From contig LUCM01001900.1 of assembly GCA_008360955.1 (NCBI GenBank), positions 8,256 through 72,255 of the forward strand: a stretch of 64,000 bases of DNA, in the 5' to 3' direction. Made by a program: the position numbers and the translations under genes. The notes under the pieces were generated by a model. It searched no databases and was not told the origin of the DNA. It worked only from the letters and a program-made list of their open reading frames with translations. The DNA is from Fasciolopsis buskii. Its lineage: Eukaryota > Platyhelminthes > Trematoda > Plagiorchiida > Fasciolidae. This document shows, one piece after another, positions 41,262 through 53,277 of this stretch. The stretch's first letter is position 1, and each line of letters opens with the position of its first letter.

Positions 41262-43232
41262 TGACTGGTATTATTTTATTTCCGTGCGCAATTCCACAAA
41301 CGTTTTTGATGTTCGATGTGCTTCATTCCTCAGCAATATAAAGCCGCTGTGGTAATCAATTTTGTGACAATTCAATTCGGCGAATGAGAGTTTTACGAAA
41401 AAATGACAAACTTAATGTTGCTCGCTGTCCCCGCTTTTCTAGTATTCATTAACATGGATTTCATGTTAGACTGAATCATCTCAGCATGATATATTAGTTT
41501 TGATTGTTTTTTTAACTTCGCTTCCGTGTGGACATTTATTTTTTACCCTACTTTTTAGAGATGCAAATGGATTCCAACTTTCCTCACCGGGACGGTTTCC
41601 ATGACCGGAAAGTCTAATCTTTGGTGTTAGTGTGTTGCTCTGATGTGTGAACTTTTGCTAGATAGGATTTTTGTGCGGCCGTGTCCAGAAATGCGATCGT
41701 TGAAATCCTGTTTTCCATCTTAATAAGACGGACACGCGTTGTCTCTCCGTTTGTTGCAAAATAGAGGCCATCATAATAGTTCTTTCATTGTTGAATATTT
41801 TTGTCTGGATGGGGAAATTTGTCGGTGAAGTCACCGAATCCGTGCGCTAGCTGTCGGAGTCTTTTTTTGCATTCTTTCAGACAAGCGTAAAAAGTGGTCA
41901 GTTACGTCTTCAAGTTCTATATGTATTCGGCGGCACCATTTGCCGTACGCTTCTCATCACTTATGTCTTCCTAGATTCAAAATCGCACTTCACATTTGTG
42001 TTTTGACATTGCTGACCAATCAAAGAAAATTAGAAAATGCCCATCTTGCTCAGTGTGCCCTCCAGTTTTTTTATAAATTTCAAAAGTTTCTTTTTATAAA
42101 TTTTAAACATCTTAGATAACTCACTAACTTTTTTATTTAACGGTTTCCGTTCCATCTTTTTTGGAGCAGTCTTTCAAATATAATTTTTTGACTGCGTTTC
42201 AATGCACAGAAATAACAGCAGTGTGTTGTATCAAGTATGACGTGACGTGGCCGATGAGATCCGCTCGCTGGTTAATGACGCTACTAATTTCTTCAGTCAT
42301 TACTGTAGTTGTTTTCAAAGTTATTCTTTGTCTACCTAATTCTCACTGGAAATTTTTTTCCCTGTCCGTTTATTCGTCGTGTATGTTGGCATATAGAACC
42401 AGGATGTGGTTATTCTGTTGTAACTACTGACCAATAGAAGTAAACCGATCCGAACGCGACCATTTCCCACGGTTTCTGAGACTCGTGTTTTGTTCCATTT
42501 ATTCCTCGTTCATTATCGAAATTCTGCAATAATTCCTCGTGGAGAGTATATCACTGGATAGCTGTTAGCATTGGTTCCATGACAGACTGTCCCAACCGGA
42601 TCTCATGATTACAGTTTGTCCGTCAGATACGTACCTGGGTTGCGAGTGCTGTGGAGATGGCATTCCCCCTAGCCTCTATGGAGGACAGAACTGTGAGAAT
42701 CAGTAACTTCAAAGGGCATCGAAGCGCATGCGGTTTCAAGACGTCGGTCGTGGTGACAAACCCAGTGGAAACGAATTCCCGTCTAACCATAGGGTGTTGA
42801 GATTCAAATATCTGGCATCAGCACCGGTTCTTGTTTAGTCCACTTGGCCACCACCAGTGCAGTCGCAAATCATGTATTCCGAATAAATCAAGACGTGTGC
42901 ACTAACTTCTGCCTCAAAATAATTGCTTCGGGGTTTATCAAAGATCAAGTTATCCCGTGAGCTTATGTTGCGTCATCATTGCCAGGCGCAGCTCTGATAA
43001 TAACGTTACAGTGAACGTAGTTCGGACTATATTTTTCTTTGACATTTGCCATTGCTGAGTTCAGTCAAAACAGTTACTGTTTTCTACCCCAACTCTTAAC
43101 GTACAAAGAGAAACGTTCTTATGTATTCATTTGCAAGGGCGACGCCGATACCCTAAAAATTCGACGACCGCTAAAGTTCGTTAATAACATTGCAGATTTC
43201 ATTCATTCTGAGCTTATTCAGTTTAAGAGAGA

Positions 43233-43505
43233 ATGCGCGGAGGCACCGTGTTAGCATATTTTCTCGTTTATGCGTTTCATTTTCAGGATCGGATTATCCA
43301 AGTAAAATCCGACCCAAATTTGCGGGCAATTGACGGGATTCTTTTCTTTGCCAACACTATACTCCGACTAAACAGTAAAATCGTTCAAATGTCTACAAGG
43401 AAGGTATGAAATCACATCGGTTTTCGTACTATTAGAAGACCATAGTGTTCTAACTAGTTTCAGGTGGCGCTTGAAGTTATGATTATTGTCTATTCACTGG
43501 GTTAG
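43233..43505 (+). other. Candidate small exon pair, unknown product
   Basis: From ATG at 43233 a 58-codon frame runs to a stop at 43407. Within it 43287-43403 (39 codons) is bracketed by an acceptor (gtttcattttcag) and a donor (AAG|GTATGA). A 60-bp GT/AG interval then leads to 43464, where the same phase continues 13 more codons to TAG at 43503-43505. A different frame (43039-43254) upstream is also open and coding-like. Readable pieces include SDPNLRAIDGILFFANTILR. I recognise no family. It could be a decayed coding sequence or a nested gene with a short, flatworm-like intron. Confidence 0.25.
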
Positions 43506-46439
43506 GCGCCTTTCCAGAAAAATCTCACTTAGGTATTCGATTGTTATCCGGAACACGCTTTCGGCCAACAGAACTTTTGACTCTTTATTGTCATTTTGAA
43601 CATCTCGTTGGAAGCCAGCTCGTGTGGCTCCGTATGAAGTCTTACCATCCTGCAAGCCGATATCTTTTGGCCCCATGTGTTTGTGCACTACCGATTACTT
43701 TCTTCAGCAGTAAAACTCAGTTTTCGAGTTTTGGGCGAATGATTCGCACCTTGTTCTTATTCTGTTTGAACTCTTACTATTCGAAGGAAGTTGTCTTTCT
43801 GTTTGACACCGTTCCGATGGATCTTGTCAGTGTGGTAGTCTAATCTCTTTCGCCTGCAACTTCATGTGTTTTATTAATTAGCGTATATCTCTTATGGTTT
43901 TGACTCGAAGGTCTGCTATGTTTGTCATGTGCGCTTGCCCCAGCCTACTGACCAGTCAAACTTAAAATGCGGAAGCTTAATCTTATTCATCTTATTACTA
44001 AAAATCACAGAATCCTCAGTCGCTCACATTTTTCCTATTGACTACAGCTTTGCTGCCGTCTTCTTGACGCACATTATCGGATTATTAATATCGATTTGCT
44101 GTCATCGATTCAAACACCATCTATCTTTAGAATTTTTCTTTAAAAATGGACCTTAATTCATACATTTTTTAAATCCTTTGATTTATTGCATATGACCCTG
44201 AGTGCAAATCAAGTAATGTCATGGCTTTTTTGTGTCACGTTTGTGCTAGTCTGTTGTTTGCTTGATGTCCAGTCATATTGATCGCACAAATGTGACAGAA
44301 TTTCCACTGATATTTCGTCAAATGGAATCCAGGTAATCGAATCCATGATCCGGTCACTTTTTCCATCCATATTTCAGTAAAAAGCACATGAGCTGTAACA
44401 TTTTATTACGATATTCCATCATTCACAAGGCTTTGATTAGCTTTTACACTTTCGTTGTTATTTGGCTCTTTCCGTAAACAACTGTTCTGATTTATATGTT
44501 CTAGCCCAGTTCAGTTAATTTCAATGTAAATAACTGGTAATTCAGCCCTGTGTACGACTGTTTCGGTGCCTATTTCAGTTGAAACCCTTGCTGGGAATCA
44601 GACCAGTCCGGAATATGGAAAGAAAACTACACACAATAGCTTTGAACCAAAAAAAATAACGTCACTGTTTTCGACACCTGGCCGTAATTTCCAATCTCGG
44701 GTTGCGCTGATTGAGTGGATCTCTTGGACCCAATACAGGAATCCCAGGACTTACTACATATCTCCGTTCGCTGGAAATTTTTTATACTTTTATTCCATTC
44801 TAGAAACTGGTCCGTCATGTTCATAATTCAGCATGGTAAACTAGAGCTCTCTCCGGCGGCACGCAGTGCACACTCCAAATACGTGGTTCTCGACAGCTTC
44901 AATGTTTGTTCTTAGGATTTGTTCTTATGCAGTATGCCTTGCAGCTAGCTTCAGATGAACCAATTCAATACCCCGTTCAGCTTCATGCAAAACCACAGAG
45001 ACATCGAAGTCTGAATGCCGATAACTTCAGGGTCTTTTACGTATACAACCTATTGGCCAAAATGTTATCAAAATATGCTGCTTAATTTCTTGATTTTTCA
45101 AAGATTGACATCATTCGAATATGCAACCATGCACTGGAACCGTCGATCGTTATCCGTTTAGTGTGGCCGTTGCTGTGTTATAGTGCTGAAGTATCTGAAA
45201 CATGACTTATGCGTTAAATAAAGACTTTTGATGGTTTCAAATGATGTATAATTTAGGCAGGTTACATTTTCTTTTAATTGTTGTCTCGGGCATATAAGTC
45301 TATGAGCTCCACATACTCCCGGCTGTGCTCCGTTAATTGCAATGGCTGCCTGGACTAACGCGGCTTCGTGTGTTGACGAGTCCGTTTCGTTTTAGGAGTG
45401 TGTTCATTTGTCGTACGATAGTTTTAAAAGTTTTCAAGATGATTTCCTGATTTTTGAAAAACGTATGTTTTCGTCTTTTCGTTTTTGCGGGCGAGGATGC
45501 CATAAGTTGGCTGTGCACTCACCCATGCGCTTTTTTCAAAAGTTTCCTTATTAGAGAATATCAAAGAGATTCCCCTACTGATTTTACTTGACTTGGTTCA
45601 TACCAAACAAAGAGGCCTCTGGCTGCCCCTATCACTTTTCATCTCGCCTTGGAAATGCTAAAGAACCACGACATTGGTCTGAAAATGGCGACGTGACAAT
45701 TGAAATTTTTATTCTCAGGGTACAGATTCTCACACCGATCGATTAGCAATGGCTCATTGGTTGTCTCTGGAACACGTTTCCTTAAGCTAGGACCGCATAT
45801 GGACTCCTAGTATTTCCTGATTACTTTAGAAAAAACGATGATTTATTGCTTAATTATATTTAATAAACTACCGAAGACATACGAATAATACGGTCACCTC
45901 AGTTTGGAATGCTCCTCTGCCATGAAGCAAAGCTGTTGTATAGCTTGTTACTATTTTTGCGTGAATTGGCAATTGCACTGTCCATTCCTGCAGCGTTGGC
46001 TCGGCCTACAGCTAGCACCGTTATTGCAGACCCATATGGCATTTTAAAGTAACTACGGCAGACTAGTTCACGTCATCGTACGCAAATTTCGCCATTAGCG
46101 ACCCTAGGCTTGCATTAAGAAACCACCGTTCGCGGGCTGGTAACGATCGTAACTACACTTCCGCATTGGTATTCATGTATCCTTCTCGCTTTCCTTTCGG
46201 GGCCATGGCTTAGGATCGAATTCATTGTACTGTATATACTTTTGTGTTGTATAGACTTTTGCGTACAAAATAGTCTTATTTCAGTCAAAAAAAATACGGG
46301 GAAAAAGAGGAAAAATGACTCTCATCACCTAGTAAAAATGAAAAAACTCATCAAGTAGCAATCTGAGCTCAGGAAATCGGTTGAAACACGGTCAGGGTTT
46401 ATCAAAATGCTTGCTAAATATGCGACAGTGGAGCTCCTA

Positions 46440-47355
46440 TAGATGTTGATTCTAGAGGGTTGAACTATGAGAGCAGTACTTTAAAAAGTCGCTGTGCAGA
46501 GGGAGTTTCTCACATGCCGATGAGTGCTGATCATATAGGCCGAAGGACAACTCAGTTAATGGTATGAAAGACACTGCTAATAATTGATAGCCTCGGCGAA
46601 GAATTCTAAGCACACCTGGAATATAACAGGAGAACAGTAAGAGATTGGAAATCATTAGTATACAAACTGAGATGGTGCTTTGTTTCACCTTTCAGTGTCG
46701 AAACTTCCTGATTTGAAGTGACAACCGTCGGAGATTCTTTACACATGTGGAAATTTGAGAAGTATGCTTCAGATTTTTATCAACAGTAACTCCTAGATAT
46801 TCCACTGAATCAACCCTGGTAAGTGTTTTTGAGTTGGTGAAAGACGTTTCGGATGGGTAGGCCGATCGAGGGAGAGGGAACAGACATTCGAAACATTTAG
46901 ATGTGTTGAGATTTAAACCAGCTCGTGCAGAGAAATCACAGATAGAAAGGGGTCGGAGAAGGTGTGATATTGTGTTGCAAGCTAAAAGGGGCAATGTATA
47001 ATTTCGTTATGATTGTACTGGTATGGCGACGAAACCTGGGATGGCACTGTGTTATTAGACGGTCCCTTCCGTTTAGCGAATACGTATAAATAAATTCGGA
47101 CTTGCCAGACTAAAAGGAATTTTTGTATGTTGCCATACTGCCTCCAGTCTTCTTGTCCAAAACTGTTCCGTCGATGGAGTATGAAGCTATCTATTGACAC
47201 GAGTTCAGCCACGATTCTTGCATGCAGATGACACACGTGTGAACATGGATCGGTGATTGAAGTGTGAGGGACAGATCCGACATTTTCGTAAACGGAGAAC
47301 CGATGTTGGTACTCAACAATGCCGAAATGGACATCTTGGTCGAAAGGGTGCATGT
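46440..47355 (-). mobile_element. CR1/Jockey-like reverse transcriptase relic
   Basis: On the minus strand the frame 46692-46994 reads like the post-catalytic part of a non-LTR reverse transcriptase: ARAGLNLNTSKCFECLF, then VDSVEYLGVTVDKNLKH. These match the NxxK and YLGV segments of the CR1/Jockey group rather than the RTE copies elsewhere here. The frame 46982-47353 could be the upstream RT palm with shifts (FLLVWQVRIYLYVF near 47060-47110), but that part is weak. The frame 46452-46688 is downstream RT-like sequence. No intact catalytic box was found. It is a dead copy. Confidence 0.6.
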
Positions 47356-47983
47356 GAGAGCTGCCTCCCAGCCAACACGAGTGTCTCTTTTAGATGGTTT
47401 AGAAGATCTTTGAGGTACAACAATGTATAATCCCAGTCCATGTTGAGATACGGTTTTTAAACAACAATGATTCCGATTGATTGTAGCGGCGAATGGTGAT
47501 CATAATCGAACCAAAAATCCGAAAAGAAAACAACAAAATAACGATGAAACAGAAATGTAGCGCAGCCAGTCAAAGGATGCGAATGTCTGTGCGACTTGCC
47601 TGTCGAACTTTTGGGCCCCACCAGGAAACATAGACAGTCCAAATACGCCGCAAGATGTATAGCGGAAGCACAAAAAAATGTAGTTGTTCCTTTGTCCGAA
47701 CTGTTATTTCAAGCTTATTTCTTATTTTCTTTTATTTGACATTGTTTTCTTTGCTTTGCTTTGCAAGCCGATCTATGTGTATGCGCATATGTATAGGTAT
47801 ATAAATCCTGCATCGATAACAGTGAGGTAAACTGCACTGTTCGATTACGTATCGTGTGCGGTTAGATTGCGAGTGCACAGGTCATTTTGCAGATTGATGT
47901 GCCGAGTAGGTTATCATCTAGTTGGTCAGTTTCCTCTCGTCTTCCCTGGTATTTTTGAAGGAAGCTGAAAAAATAAAAGCTTA

Positions 47984-48765
47984 TTATTTACTATATTCCA
48001 TATCGTATTCACATGGTCTGTGTGTCTGGTAGCAAGTTGGGGAGCCTACAGGCCACGAGTGTTTCCAACGAGTTCTTGAGGCATTTCTCTGCTCCAGCCT
48101 TATGCCTCTTAGCGGTTTCGCCTTTCTCCCAATGTGGGGATAAACGTGTTTAAAGTTTTCGGTTGACATCGGTTTTTTGTTAAATGCTCCTCTCAGCTCC
48201 GGCCCAATAGACATCAGTTCTTCGTTGTCTCTTCCGTAAAAAATACTATGAAACGTATTTGAAGAGCAATTCGAAACGCATTTTTCACATCTGACATCGC
48301 TATCTATGTCGTCTTCACAACTGCAAACCTGAATTACTAAACTTTGTCTGCGTGTATGGGCAGAACGCCATTGAACATTGTCACTGTATTTGGTTTTGAA
48401 GAATAAACTTATTATCATACCTACTGTATGATGGCAGTTTGTTCTACCGCTCGACTGCATCCATCGCCCCTCGTCCCCCAATCCAGTGCGGCTTTACCAT
48501 TCATTCGACTTTTGCCAAATGCCACGAACATTTAACCAGACCCACAGTATGTTATCAAAAGTCGTAATTTTGGTACAGATAACCTGAGTTTCACTAATCC
48601 ACCCTCACCGATACCTGTGGCATTTTGTACCTCGGTCCAGGATGCATGTTTTGACATTTCACAGTGCAATTTGCCAAACCAACTGTAAATTCCCACGTCA
48701 CTTTTGCAAACCTGCACGTTCGTGCGAACATACTTCAGTAGCAACTGTTGCCTTCGCTTGCACAT
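47984..48765 (-). other. Candidate two-exon, cysteine-rich antisense gene
   Basis: Two minus-strand open frames lie next to each other. The first starts at ATG 48765 and has a good donor (ATCG|GTGAGG, last exon base 48609, phase 1). The second is open from an acceptor-like catacag (first exon base 48423, phase 1) to TAA at 47984. Joined, they give 198 codons plus intron 48424-48608 (185 bp). The product would be Cys-rich (VCSCEDDIDSD, CEKCVSNCSSN) and basic near the end, with no domain I recognise. The acceptor has a poor pyrimidine tract. It lies about 0.6 kb upstream (in the minus sense) of the CR1/Jockey-like RT relic, so a transposon-derived ORF is also possible. Confidence 0.3.
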
Positions 48766-50404
48766 AAAGAGACAGTCGTCGTAGTTTATTGTAATTCACT
48801 ACGGTAACGCTCCATTTTGTGCTATCGCAGAAGTTAGTTTTACTTATACGTTACTGTTCAATTAGATGTACTCGGTTCACTCTTCGGAAACTTTTTCCTT
48901 CTTTTTTCTCTGGTCTTTCGATCAAAACACCAGATGTTTATCAAAAAATGAGCTCACATTTTGTTTCTTCTGTATTGAATCGTTTTGTGAATCGAAAACT
49001 CCAGAGTTCTATCAAACTTTTTTCTAGTGCTTCTGATGCGAATATCGATAGCAGCTCAGGGGGTTTGGGATTGAATATCTCGGCAATTATTCTATTCTAT
49101 TTTACCGGTTAATTGCCCGTTCTCGCCTCATACAATTTCATCGTTTCATACTTCATAGCGGCCACCACTGGCTTCCAGTAGTTACTAGTTGCTTTCCTCT
49201 GTTGTTGGATTTTCTAAGATTAGCATTCAGTTGATTGATTCGTTTGGTTGGGCATTGAAACAATGGAACCGGTTACGTGTGAATGACAAAAAGATCAATG
49301 GGGTTTCTATTCTTCCCTGCTATTCTTTTTTTACCCATTCATTCGGTGCTTCCACTTTTCGTTTGTTCGTACAGTTGCGAGATAGCTTCTTTATATACTC
49401 CGTTTGGATACCTTTTTAACGGCTTTTTCCGAATTTTTTTCAAGTGTTCATTTAGCATTTGATTTCCCTTTGCCGATCTATGCCTAAGATGAAACTATAT
49501 GGTATGCAGTTTAATTACTGGGCGCTGCTCATTCGGATCCTAGCGAGCCAATTTTTTTAATGCATTTGCGATCAGTTAAACTTTTGAATTTTATGTATAG
49601 TTTAAAAATGACGTTTCTTTTTCTTGCCAGCACTTCTTTGTTCTGTGCATTTTTTCCAAGATAAAAGCCAATAGCTATTTTATGATTTCTTACTGTTTAC
49701 TTCCAGCTCACTTTAGTGTGTTTTCGAAGAAAATAGTGTGTAACATTTTGGATTCACTTCTTGTTTTTCGTCGAGAATAATTATTCTTCTTGCCTGCTTC
49801 TCCTCAGTTTTCTTCCATTAAAATCTGCATGATTCTCATGGTGTAAAATTCATTCGCATGTACAATTATGTTAGTTTGGGCCTCTCTTCTGTTCAGTACC
49901 ATCTACAGTGTGTGTAACCCGACCTGTTCTGCAAGCAACTTCGTTTAGATTCATCTGCGTTTGTCCAAATTCGAAGTGTGGAACGTGTAGAATGCCGTTG
50001 GCGAATCGCTTACTGGACATGCCCACGGTTCTACACGTGTGCATTTTCCCCAACTCGCTGTCCCCCGGTTTGCTTTCATGTTCACACACGTGCACACGGT
50101 AAACCCATGGCAAAATCACCAAATTCGGGGAATTTGTTTCCTCTTTGTGATAATCAAGCGGGACTGTTTCCATCATCTGCAGACTCGTACGGTAGGATGA
50201 AGTTGGAATAGCTAATTTGCACATTCTATGAAGCCGAGTTATAATGTCCCCCTCTGTAACTATGACGTAAAAAGCAGTCCTGGGAATCCCTCAAACTGAT
50301 TTTAGCTCTCAAGATTTTACTACGAGCTTTCTCATTTACTTATCATCATTTATCCTTAGCCTGTTCAAAATCTATGCCTAGTTTTTGCTCACAGTTGGAA
50401 ATTT

Positions 50405-50590
50405 ATGTGCAATGATTGCAAATTCGGCAATGCACAAACTAATTCTAGTCCACGAAATTATTCATCATGCGATATCAAAACTCAACAGACCATTAAAAAC
50501 CATGAAAGCGTTGTACGACTGCTTCATGCTTTTTAGTCTCCACCACCGGACTTCTCCCACAACGCCCCATGACTTAAATTCCAGTCGGTC
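50405..50590. repeat. Diverged dispersed repeat, copy A
   Basis: Shares an interrupted match with 60655-60830: ttattcatcatgc, then ctcaaca, catg-aaa-c-tcgtac and a gct-cttt segment in the same order. I estimate this by eye as roughly two thirds identical. The family is unknown. Confidence 0.45.
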
Positions 50591-53044
50591 AGTTTATCTT
50601 TTATCCATTCTCGCGAATCTCTGGACGTAGACGTACCAGCTGCGTATCTGTCACATCGCATTTGCGTTCACCTCACTGTGACCTTGTTCTCTGCCCCTAC
50701 ATAACTGCACCTAGCCTCATCCACACGCTTGTGTCGATTGAACCCACCCAAAATTCGAGTCCCATTTTTGATTGGTCCTAAGTAGTTTGTCATTACAAGA
50801 CGACTATACTTTCTGCCTGCCAGCTGTTTAAAGTCATGAAAGCACCAAAAACGCATACGAGAGATGTCCTAATGGCAATAGAGATCCGTAAACACTTTCC
50901 GAAAACCTGTGCTGACACTGAATAATTCCATTAACTAAGAATCGATCATCTATGGTCAGTCATCTTTCGTTCTGCCAACTGCAAACATATTCACAATCTT
51001 TTTGGATTTCCAAGCACAAAATCTTCCGTCTGCGCCTTATTTTGATTACTTTATGAACACCAGGAGTGAATCGACAGTGGACTATGTGAGACTGTCCTCT
51101 TTGCTATCACACCGATTAAAACCACAGTCATGCCTAGAGTCAATCGTTCTGCTGTTTCCTCCCATCGGTGTCCGAAATTGCAGACTTGAGTGGTCATTGG
51201 TGTAGGTAGAGCGCATGTGATAAACAGGACTTGTGGGACAGCATGTGTGCGACTGACAATCCACATGCATGCGTGGGTGTGCGCGCAGAGGAACTTTGCT
51301 AGGTTGCTTGCCTGCTTTGTTTCATTTCTGACTCACTTTGCACACGAGCAGCCCGCCAGTCCATGAGTGTCGATTTTAGGCTCCACATGGACTCACCTCA
51401 CATTTAGTTGGTTAGCGAAGCCGCGGGCCAACTGCTCATTTTTTTTCTCACTGCTACCGGGATGTGAAATGCCGAAAGTTCATAACCGAACTTCTTTGAA
51501 TGAATCTTATAGGCTACTGATCTTTTTTTTTTCAAAATTAAAATAGATATGGCTACCTAGCTTGTAATCACATGCTAAACTCATTTTCCCGTCGAGTTTC
51601 TGATTCCATTTTATTCCATACGTTGTTCATTTGAAATCGTCACTCGTTTGTTTTTCTCGTCTCTTATAACACTGCTAGTCATCCTCACCATACTACTTGA
51701 TTAAGGTCATCTGTTTATCCAATTCAGGTCAACTGTCTGTAGGAGTTTGCATTGGCTGTCAATTGACTAGACCAATCAGCCCACAGAATTTCATCGAATC
51801 AGTACTGGATTTTCTGGACTTATTTGCTACGCAAATGTTGTGGAAATTCTGACTGGCCTAGTTAGAATGTTCTCGACTGTAAGATGAAGCGAATGTAAAT
51901 TGGAATATATTCGGCTGTAGCCAATCGCGGAAAAATAATTTTGCTGACCTGTGCTGAGGACCTTTCCCCACCCCCTACTGGGATGAAACTCATGAATTTT
52001 CACACTGCATATCGTGATTGTGATACAGTTTCTTTTTAATCCCTTCATCAACGAATTACAACAGACAGTTTTTGGTTCTAAGAAGTAGTCGCACCTTCAG
52101 GTTGAGCAACCTAAGATTACCGTTAGACTGAGTGAAGCTTCGCATGAAATTTTGCTAAATCCAGCTCAGTTACTACAGGTTTTTCGTCGTCTAGTAGTCT
52201 CAAACTGTTGTTGACAAATCATCTGGGTTGGACGAAACACTTGGCAGAAATCACAACAATCACCGTCATTAACGCTAGGCCACCAATTCTTGCCACCGAG
52301 CTCGAAAATTCACGCGCGATATGACTGCAGTGTTTTGTTCAAAAGCATGTTTCACTGTAGGCGGAGACTTCTGAAAACCGTCTGAGGCTGCTAAACGATA
52401 GGAAAACCCGTCGAGGTGCAAAAGGTATCAAAACAGGTGCACCTTCCATGAATCCGTGGTCTCAGTCTTCCTCAATCTTGAAGCAGCCTCGGACTCAGTC
52501 GACTATGCACTCTTGTGATGCCTCCTATCGCCGGAACAGCTGAAGCCGAGTCCGTTAATGTGGCCACTTTTCACCCAGCGATGTTATTTATGCTTGTTCA
52601 CTTTCACCTTTGCAGTTGAGACGATTGTGAAAGTAGCCGTATCCTCATGTGATAATATTGGCTTCGCTGTTCACTCAGAAGGTGGATTGGTTCACTGGGA
52701 ATATGCGGTAAATGTTATATTTCTGATGAGGACGTGGGCACGTCACAAGTATTCCTCAACCGTTTGAATGACAGTGCAAGTGTTTGGGATACATTTTTCA
52801 CCTCTGAATTATAGAATGTCGCTACATGACTGAATTGGTTCAAAGTCGAACCGTGCTGTTATAAAGGAGGCGTCGAGTGAAATAGCTGTTATCTTATTTG
52901 AGCAGTTGCATTTCATCACGCGGCCGTATATCGGACGAAGTGTCTTCTCGTATGCATAGGGACCAATTGATGTTTGCCAACCTTAGATATGTGTGACGTC
53001 GATATGATATCCGGCTATTGATCAAAGATTGTGCTTGTATTGCA

Positions 53045-53277
53045 TCAGTAATATCGGCGGTGGTCAAATGGATTAATTTTCTGCCACCAAAAAACCGGGT
53101 TCGAACCCTAGGTCCGACAGTCACTTTGTTGGTGGACGGTCATTCGTTGTCGCACGACTCATTTCCACCCCTGATCTAGTGGGACTTTATTTGGTTCTAT
53201 GTCACTGCAAGTTTCAGCCATGGTTGCCGTTCCTCTCCCCCTTCGTACAGGGGCTCCTAACGACTATAAAGCATGCC
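53045..53277 (+). mobile_element. SINE copy 5 with A and B boxes, nested in a LINE
   Basis: The tRNA-like head has the A box TGGTCAAATGG at 53061-53071 and a consensus B box GGTTCGAACCC at 53098-53108, 37 bp apart, typical spacing for an internal RNA polymerase III promoter. The body matches the family: agtcactttgttggtggac near 53118, ggttctatgtcactgcaagt near 53192, then a tail to about 53277. LINE sequence flanks it on both sides. Confidence 0.75.
53061..53108 (+). promoter_or_regulatory. Internal Pol III promoter (A and B boxes) of SINE copy 5
   Basis: A box TGGTCAAATGG and B box GGTTCGAACCC, 37 bp apart start to start. This is the best preserved promoter of the six copies. Whether it is transcribed cannot be told from sequence. 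Confidence 0.5.

Noticed and set aside
49871..50224. Overlapping frames on both strands, one with a Cys-rich CVCPNSKCGTC piece
   Set aside because: Looks zinc-binding at first sight, but the spacing fits no known finger and the overlapping frames on both strands suggest unconstrained sequence.
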